Assembly: GCA_900239685.1 (NCBI GenBank)
Contig: OENT01000586.1
Span: forward strand, 24,240-88,239
Direction: 5' to 3'
Length of the DNA stretch: 64,000 bases
Source of the DNA: Rotaria macrura
Lineage: Eukaryota; Rotifera; Eurotatoria; Philodinida; Philodinidae
Part shown: positions 55,768 to 64,000 of the stretch, piece by piece
Layout of the letters: each line of letters opens with the position of its first letter
How positions within the stretch are numbered: position 1 is the first letter of the stretch
Notes under the pieces: generated by a model
Database searches by the model: none
Told to the model about the DNA's origin: nothing
The model's input: the letters and a program-made list of their open reading frames with translations, nothing else
Position numbers and translations under genes: made by a program

Positions 55768-58700
55768 TTAAAATCGAGTTTGTTCACAAGCATGATTATA
55801 TTTTTTTGCGTGTGTTGGCTTCGTATATTGTGTACGACATTGTTTACCATAATAACAATTTTCACGTCGACCCAAAGTAGCTGGTAAGATATCATTGAGT
55901 TTCATCGATACACGATATTGATAAGCTAATTCTTTGAATATATTTAAGGCACATGTGTAACACACATATTTTTTTGATGAAACTAAACAATCAAATCAAT
56001 GATAACATTAAAAAACAATTATTCAAAATTAAAGCAATTAACAAACCATTAAGATTTCGATCAATACGAGTACATGTAAAGTCTTTTTGATCTAATCGTT
56101 GACAACATTCGATAAGTAGATCACGGATAGTAATACGATGGGTTTTTAGATAATTCTAAATAGAAAGAGAATTCTATGATTTAACTTGTACTTTTTTCTT
56201 AATCAATAAATCAACAATCATGAATGATCAACAAGATGTATGTAATACGAGAATTTTCTTAACAGCAGTTTTCCTTGACGATTATTTCTGTAGAGAAATG
56301 GAAATCTTACGAAAGTAGTAAGTAGAACTACAGTGAGAGTTTCTATAACGAAAAATAAAAATTGAACTATCTGATTGAAAGCATTGAAATAGGTTGTCTC
56401 ATAGAAAACAGTTTCAGATCTACGAGTTAATATAAGAAACAAAAACATTTTCATTTAAATTAACGTCAAAGATTGTCTAGTAAGTGTTCAAAAGAAAAAG
56501 AGAAACCGAGAAGTTCGAAGTTACCTTTTCTTCTTACGAAGAAATTATTTTAATTTTCTAAAAGAATTCGATTTAAAGAGTGAAAAAGAACAATGAAGTC
56601 ATCGTTTTTTGATATTCTCGGAAAATCAAAGTAAAGTAGTTGATTCAACAACAATAATTTTCCTATCATTTTTATTTGTAGTTTATTTTATACAAGAAAT
56701 ATAATTTTTTATCGTCATCCCAAACACAGTATTTTATTTGTTCTGTTATATGACGAGTTACTTCAACAACCTAGTTGTGTATCGTTCATATGTAAAATTA
56801 GAACATAGTTCATACTGTAAAATGCAAGATAACATCCTTGATCGTATACAAATGACACTCATCATTAGCTAGACGATAGGTGTGAATGTTAGTACTGTAT
56901 TTTTCATGGTTACTGATCTCATTTCAATCGTACTTATGAATGATTCTAAAAATGTCTGGCTTGTATATTTCCATACTACTGTGTGAACATTTTCTCGTAT
57001 AGAAAAAGAAATGTTTGTCTTTTGTGTAATACGTTTCAGAAACTACATATACATCTGATTTGAGAACCTTCTTTAGCTGAACTTACTTGTACAATCATTG
57101 TTTCAATTGGATTATCATTGATGAAATTTGTCAGATGATGAGGAGCAAAATTAAAATCTACAAAAATAAATTAACACCATTTTCTTGCTGAATTTAACAT
57201 TTAAAATCGAGAAATCAATACTTCGCAATTGATTTAGACAACCAAGACAATCTTGCCGTTGACATTTTTGAAAATACATGTTACAAAAATGTTGATGACA
57301 TATTTCACCTGTCAAAATAATAAATAAAGAATAATGAATGAAAAACAAATCATCTATTAACGTACAACTTTGATAAATATTAGTTTCATTTTGTCTATCA
57401 GGCATGGCTTGTGTACAACATTGACAAAGAATATGATTTTGATTTGGACGACATTCAAATCCAGACGAAATTATATTTCTCGCACGATCTATAACAAGTA
57501 GATATTTATCAATATAAAATTTTCAAACGATGACAACGATAGATAACGATGTTACTCATAGGACATTGACGACAAATTAATCGAATATTAGTAACAGGAA
57601 CATTCATGACAAGGACACTTTATTTTTCAAAAAAGCAATTAATACGACGTTGACTGAAATAAAATGAAAAAAAAAAGAATCAAACTTACATATCGTTGTC
57701 GTCATCATTGTCCATCTGAAGAGAAACAGAAGTATAAAATAGTAATCATTCGAAAAATATTCTCGATTGTCTTTTCACATACTTGATCATTTTGTTGATG
57801 AGTATTAGAATGCACTACATTTTGACTAGTCTAAATACAATTTTTCATCAAATCTCTGATGATATAATTATTAATAATAAACCTCGATATTTGAAGCAGA
57901 TGTCATTTTTATTGCACGTTTTGTATTATCAATTGCTTTTAATGCTGATCGTTTATGTGGATATGTTTTAAGAAATGCTTCCAATATGCCATTAATAACA
58001 AAATTCTTCTTTTTATCAGTAACTTTCACACGACATTTTGGACTAAAATAAAAAAGTAACTTTGATCAAACAATTCATCATACTTCGAATCTATCTACAT
58101 CCGTTAAAGTCTAATAACTTTTATCTACACTCAAACGAATTCAGATTAATAAGTACTTATAGTTACTACTAGTTTTTTATTCACGTTCGAATTTCAATAG
58201 ACGTCTGTTCTAACAAGTGATTTTCTAATATCTGGATGGCAAAAAAAACATGTTTTACATGTCACTCGTACATATGGATTTACTATTGCAATGTTTATGT
58301 ATCAGAAGAGACAGAACTGAAATTTTTACAATTTATATTGACTTATTAAAATGTATCTATGAACAAATTTTTTTTTAATCGACAGTTGTAAATCAGAAAG
58401 TTTTTGACACTAATTAAAGAAAAATACAAGCATGATAATATCACGAATTTCGTTCAAAGTATTTATCGATTATTAGAGCATGTGCACTCAAATTTCAATT
58501 ACAGTTTCTTAAAGAAATTGGACAAGTTGAATTTGCTCTTTCTTTTGTTTTTAGTAAAATTTCTAATGAAAATTTCAAGACAAGAATATTTGCGAAGAGT
58601 GATGGCTTGTAGGAAAATAGTGAAATATCTTTCTTCAGAGTACAAGATAACATTTACGAGGAAAAGTTCCAGGATATTGATCGAAAAGGAGTATCAACAG

Positions 58701-61700
58701 ACTCGACATACGTACTCATCGATAGAATTGTCAAATTCAAGAGTGCACAAGTCTTTCTAAATAAAACTTTGATTCATGCTCAACTAAATCCAAGCATTGT
58801 TTAATTTACTATTATATTACTTTTTATTAGAAATAAAAAGTAATAATTGAAATAAAGTATAAAAGACAAAATCGACACTTAAGTGGAAGAATCAATTTTC
58901 TATTCTTTTTCCTTAAACGATATTTACCAAGTACGTTGAACAACTTCCCATGAAGCATAACAATCATTACAAAAAGTATGCAAACAAGGTTCAAGACAAA
59001 TGGGATTCGTCAATATATCTTGACAGCAGACACATGTAAGTAAATCTTCTATGTCATCAGCAACATCAATAGCTAAATCTTCTTTAGTTTTCATTCGTTT
59101 GATTTCAACATCAGAACTTTTAATCGATAGATTTGATAAATCAGTATTTTCTTTAGTTTCTATGAAATATAAAATTACGTTACATATTATTATTATAGTA
59201 AAATCGAACCATTAGGTGATAAAGATGATATTGACGAACTATCTAAAAATGAATTCATTAAATAGAAACACGATCTTTGATAAATTAAAAAATCTTCTAT
59301 GCATGTCTCCTATTTTTCATGATTGTCAAATGATATTTTCAATGGATACATGCATACCACAAGGAACTTAAATGACAAACTATTCCGTCACTCGCAGGTT
59401 TTCTTAATATTTGATATTGTGTAATATGCTACTCTTCTTTTCCAGTACTCACATTAGACTCATGTGTCGAACGTCTTGTAACTTGAGTTCACAGTAACTC
59501 GATAACATCATACTTTTCAGCATAGTATGAAAGAAGGAACAAATGTTGTTGTGCTAACTTGATTCAATGTCGATTGGAAGTTCAAAAATTGTTAGAAAAT
59601 ATTTGATGACCCTATTAAAATGAACTAATCAAATCTGTTACAATTAAAAGTGACTCATACATAGTTTCTTAGTGAAACAAAAAAATTCTGACTTAGACTG
59701 CGTGAAGTAGAGAATGATTGAACGATATACAACAATCAAAGAAAGAACATAATGTTTGAATAAATATTTTTTTTCTGTCTAAATCAATAGATTCAGGCTT
59801 GTGTTGGTGCGTACGAACAGATTTTATTATGGCATGCATGTATGTAATGAAAATATTAATTCAAAATCATAAAGAAGAAAAGAACATTGTAGGATTTGTA
59901 TTGAGAATATACAATTGATGGGTGCGCCAGGTGAAACAAGCCTTTCAGTATTTTGCAAATATCTCTCTCAAGTTTTGACACATATACGTGATTTTGTTTT
60001 GTTGAAAGATATTCCGTACAGTTTTCTACAAAACCTTATGAGAAGAGCTCTTCCAACGAATGACGATGGAATCATATCCGGTCAACACTACAATGCTCCA
60101 CATTGGCCGACTTTCAAATACGCCATTTTTTCTTTTTATAAAACTAACTATTTCACTTCTTCTAGCAAAACAGACAAGAGACACACTATAATAATGTAAG
60201 TTTTCTATCTTTTCACATATACTCTTTCTGGTAGAACTCAAAAGAATATATTGGTAGACGAATGTGATGTTCTAACGGTCATTCTTGTAAAAAGAAACCC
60301 CAATCGTTGTAGAAAAAACACTTGACAACATTTTCCTTGTAACGAAATGAAAGAGAAAATATCTTTGTTCAATTTAGTAATAAATCTGAATATGTAATCA
60401 TTTTCCACTCAGTATAATAAAATTAGAATGGCGATGAGCTGCAATGGGTCTTTCTCAAAGCACGAATAGAGGAGAATGAAGAAAAGTATTTGCCCAATTA
60501 ATAGAACTTTTCGTGGATTAAAAACTATACGTAATGGCAAGACCAGCGCAAAATTGTTAACACAAAGAGCAATACTTTGAAAATGGACCCATTCGAAGCA
60601 TTGTAGTGCTGATCGGATATAATTCCCTCGTTATTCGTTAGAAGAGCTTTTGTAGAGAACTGTACCGGCTATCGTTTAGTAAAAACATCAAGTATATATG
60701 TCAAAACTTGAGAGAGATATTAGTGAGAGGTTCATCCAACCTGGTGCACCATTTAGAATTGTACAAAATTTTCTTACCGGAAAGTTTTCTTTTCAAATTT
60801 TGTTCTACTTGATTCTTTGCTTCTGTCACCAGTAATAAATCCAGTTGAAAAACAACATCTAAACAAAATCATACAATGCAACAATCGTCAATTCATTGGC
60901 TTAAGTAAGTAAAAGAATGAATTATTTCATAGGCCTTTTTTCTTTCAATATGTAATAGAATAAGAGCAAGAAACAATTTTCGAATACAATGCGAAACTTA
61001 CTTGATTCTGGTTCATCCTTTCGAAATACAAGATGAACAATATCACCAGTTTGAAGTTCAATGAGCTACATAGTAAATGAAGGAAAAAAAGACGTTTCTT
61101 TTTTCAATGTCAGTGGTAAATGAACAATTATTTACTGTATCATTCTTATGTATTTTTTGTGATCGATTGATTAACGTGCCATTGGAACTCGTATCACGTA
61201 TGTACACATGTCCTTGATCGTATTGAAGTATACAATGACATAATGATATGTATCGATTATTTATAATTGCTAAATCACTAGCTAGAGTAAACAAAGAAAA
61301 AATAAATATTAAAACATTATGGAAATTTGACATTAATCTTGTTTTGCAATGAAGCCTATTTTCAGGTAGATATTAAAAGAAAAGCGATAATCTTCCGGTT
61401 GTTTTTCTAATGCAGGCTATTATTTGTATGAATCATCCAAAATAAATTTGTCACCTTAAATCCCATCATTTTCTGATTGAAAAAGAAAGAAATCAAAAAT
61501 TTCAATAGAATGAAAGAATACGAACATTTTTTTCAAAATTCTTTTCTCTTTATATATTACACAGTGTTCAAATGAGTATCAATCATTTCTTTAGATTAGT
61601 TTTTGTCTCGACAATCAATTTTCGGACTCTATAATATTACATAATCATATTAAATTTAATGTGACTAACAATATCGCTGCTGAACTACGCTTCTACTACT

Positions 61701-63061
61701 CGACAGACATATATACTTCTAGGTCTCATCGCAACGACTTCTGTCGAAAAAAAAAACAAGTACATTACAAGACTTACAATGAGCCTATTGTTCAGAGGAT
61801 GAAACTTGCTGAAAAGTGGCAAGTAACTCATTAACAGTTCATCGGCGAGGAACTTTGAATTTCGCTTTTTCTTTTATCGGTTCATTCTGTCAATCGTTGA
61901 AATCTATGTGCAAGCTCAACTGCTCAGACACGGAGTATTAGAAAAACCAACATTCTTAAATTTTGAATTATCACTTTTTTCTCTCATAGTCATTCAATTT
62001 TCACCGTGGAAAAGGTCGTAAAAAGCATAAATAGAAATCTCACTTCTCATACATGTAAAATTTGCATATCCACCATTTCGACACTAAACAATTTCATTCT
62101 AGATAGTACATCTGCTTTCGGGTCATGAAATCCGCCACGTTACAGATATGCAACTGGTCAACAAGTGCCTTAAATGATACGTTTTCCAATGGCAGGAAAT
62201 ACACTAGTAGGAGTTTGCTGAGCATAGTGATTCTCACTCTGATTAGATTCAAAGCTACACATCGTCAATAAATTTATTCCAATTATGTAAGAGACAACGA
62301 ATCACAATAGTGTAAAGTGATGAACCCTGATGCAAGATGTACTGCTTATATCGAACAGAAATGATAAGAAAAGAAGATTGATTAGATGAATGCATAAAAT
62401 CGTTTATAAGAAAAACTCAATGAATCATCTAATACGTCTGAATATAGAAGTATACGGTCCACTATACTGTGGGATATTGGTACCGCTGAAGTACTTGCTA
62501 TATTCTTTGATACTAAAATAGTTATTTTAAAAAATTAATTGATTGGAAATAATCGAATCTGAAATAGATCGGAAAAAAAGAATGCTCGAAATAGATATGG
62601 AATTTGAGAATGAGTTTTTCAATGAAAAAGTATTCTACGAATATTGTCATACAGCATTTAAGAAGCATTTAGAATTAACAAAACAACTAATGCGTCATGA
62701 TAAGGAATTAAGGCTCCCCAAAACGATAAATCTTGAAATATCAAGACAACTTAAAAACATTAGTAAAGAAGAGTGGCTGCGACCCCTGTACTTCGACAAG
62801 GAAAAAATCAACACCATGAATCAATTTAAATAATGGATACACAGCACTTAGCAACTGTCGCAGGAAAGAAAATGATTACGTGTTAAAATGTATGAAGTTT
62901 TGGAGGCACATTCAATGTGCTATTGATTTCATCTAAAGAATTAATGAAATCGATTTACTTAATGCGCGACCGATCTTGAATTGATTTTTGCATATGGATA
63001 TTATACTGTGATCATTTAAAAATTTTAAACGATACAAAACAGATTCATCCATTGATGACAT
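55768..63061 (-). CDS. CHFR: CHFR: FHA-RING-PBZ E3 ubiquitin ligase
   Basis: Fourteen exons from the ATG at 63061: 62959-63061, 61136-61281, 61002-61065, 60778-60858, 58928-59159, 57883-58042, 57783-57830, 57690-57715, 57556-57617, 57366-57488, 57222-57308, 57087-57157, 56047-56155 and 55768-55982; 508 residues. FHA domain (FKIGRALTSDLAI, DTSSNGTLIN, LQTGDIVHLVFRKDEPE), RING (LLTCVCCQDIL, CLEPCLHTFCNDCYASW, then CPKCRV) and a cysteine-rich region (VTNIRLICRQCP, CQCCTQAMPDR, EICHQHFCNMYF, DCLGCLNQ). The C-terminal PAR-binding zinc finger is CYYGKQCRT with YNHACEQTRF. CHFR delays mitotic entry under stress, ubiquitinating Aurora A and PLK1, and binds poly(ADP-ribose) through the PBZ. All domains look intact. 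The start ATG follows a TTTTTTCAG acceptor directly, so a 5' leader is added by cis- or trans-splicing. Introns 1 and 4 exceed 1.6 kb. Confidence 0.92.
59921..60750. mobile_element. Long inverted-repeat element inside a CHFR intron
   Basis: The left arm from 59921 (GGTGCGCCAGG onward, to about 60120) and the complement of the right arm from 60750 (GGTGCACCAGG onward, back to about 60570) align over roughly 190 bases. Shared blocks include ATATCTCTCTCAAGTTTTGAC and CACTACAATGCT. Identity is about 70-75 percent by eye with small gaps. The ACAATT just outside both ends suggests the arms extend about 10 bp further. The middle 450 bp is non-coding. It resembles a long-TIR non-autonomous DNA transposon or foldback element; the superfamily is unknown. 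It is fully contained in the intron between CHFR exons 4 and 5 (59160-60777), ending about 28 bp from exon 4. Confidence 0.7.
62582..62833 (+). CDS. Small uncharacterised ORF within CHFR intron 1, opposite strand
   Basis: 83 codons from the first ATG; the frame is open 13 codons further upstream without an ATG. The product is highly charged and helical looking (MLEIDMEFENEFFNEK, then a KHLELTKQLMRHDKELRLPK segment) with no recognised domain. It could be an exon of an unrecognised gene or a remnant, or simply a long chance frame in AT-rich DNA. It lies antisense in the 1.7-kb first intron of CHFR. Confidence 0.25.
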   Translation: MLEIDMEFENEFFNEKVFYEYCHTAFKKHLELTKQLMRHDKELRLPKTINLEISRQLKNISKEEWLRPLYFDKEKINTMNQFK

Positions 63062-64000
63062 CTGAAAAAATAAGAAGTGATTAAAATATTCTTGAAATCT
63101 CCTATATTTTTTCTTTCTTGTCAATCTTTTTTTCTATGATAGATTTACGATGCATTTATTTTGAAGATTTTCAATTGATTTTAATTCATTAATTTCTACT
63201 CCATAACTGATTGTATGCGAGAAAGAATAAGAAAACAAAGAACTTCTACGTTTCTATGAAAAGAAAAGAAAAGAGACGAAGGAAAACAAAACAATAGTTA
63301 GAAGCATAAAAAAATAAACAACATGATATCGTTCATATTCTATTTGGAATCGTTCAATAACACATCGTATTAGTAAAAAAAATTGAATCGAAATTATTCA
63401 ATGAATATTTTTTTCTTATTAAAGAGAATATTTATAAAATCTATTATAGACATCTATATGCAAACATATAAGTTTAACGACAACCAATAAATTCGAGCGA
63501 CATTTTTTTCAAGACTTCCCAGGAGAAAAAAAAACAATACGTTATACTTTTGAATTTTAGATACTTTCACTACATGTACCGATTTTATACAAACACACAT
63601 GCACAAAATATTACATTTGGGCCAAGGTCGCGTGTAAAATAGAAAAGAAAAATTTATCCAGTATAAAATCAAGCATGAAGATTAATCGTAATTTGGAGAT
63701 AAACACCAGAACGAACTCTTGTAAAATGTACTAATGCACAAATTATTTTCATCATGTTTATTTGAGAGAGTTCATGTATAAGATTAAATAATAGATATTT
63801 TTACAAGTTGCTTTTTTATGTTCACAAATCCGAATCTTAAGATAAAACAACATCGACGAACATTTTCACAAGCTCTTATTATTTCTATCGCGAAATATTG
63901 AAAGTTTACACTGAAAACATGAAATGATCATTAGGAACATATTTTTATTAGAAGTTCCGCATTCAAATGAATTTCTTCTAAACCTTGTCTTTTCTGTTTT
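63062..64000. other. 5' flank of CHFR to window edge
   Basis: No coding region supported. It should contain the CHFR promoter and either an untranslated first exon or a trans-splice outron, since the coding start is flush with an acceptor AG at 63062-63063. Only short chance frames are seen up to the right edge. Confidence 0.45.

Overview
This is animal nuclear DNA: AT-rich (about 70 percent by eye), with genes on both strands broken by many short GT-AG introns (mostly 50-90 bp, a few over 1 kb). The F-box protein, CTLD membrane proteins, intron sizes and general style look like a bdelloid rotifer. That assignment is inference, since no marker gene such as rRNA or mtDNA is present. I saw no rRNA, tRNA or CRISPR array.

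Layout, left to right. 382-730 (+) is the 3' end of CPSF6. About 5 kb follows with no confident gene. An F-box gene lies at 6052-8550 (+). A 4 kb repeat-rich stretch holds a hAT-like non-autonomous element (9224-9543) and two inverted-repeat structures (10533-10645, 11064-11359). An unrecognised twelve-exon gene for an acidic protein is at 12722-14414 (-). Another gene-poor stretch carries a textbook hAT-type MITE at 18062-18224. From 20 to 35 kb are four single-pass membrane protein genes on the minus strand: one orphan and three with C-type-lectin-like ectodomains, two of these close paralogues. Inside that array, on the plus strand, are a condensin kleisin (CAP-H) gene at 28374-29550 and a separate kleisin winged-helix-like ORF at 30902-31345.

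The right half is mostly nuclear and signalling genes: a TDP2-like phosphodiesterase that has lost catalytic residues (35963-37953 +), a zinc-finger/U-box/pseudokinase protein (40019-43369 -), a heparan-sulfate 3-O-sulfotransferase (45558-47483 +), a KDM4 histone demethylase (49411-55560 -) and the CHFR ubiquitin ligase (55768-63061 -). CHFR and KDM4 are head-to-tail with only 207 bp between stop and start. Both start codons sit directly after a splice-acceptor AG, which would fit trans-splicing or an operon-like arrangement.

Several genes deal with chromatin or DNA damage (CHFR with its PAR-binding finger, KDM4, TDP2-like, condensin kleisin), but apart from the CHFR-KDM4 pair nothing shows they act as one unit. 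All spliced models were built by hand from splice signals, reading-phase continuity and remembered family motifs; each total coding length is a multiple of three. No similarity search was run.
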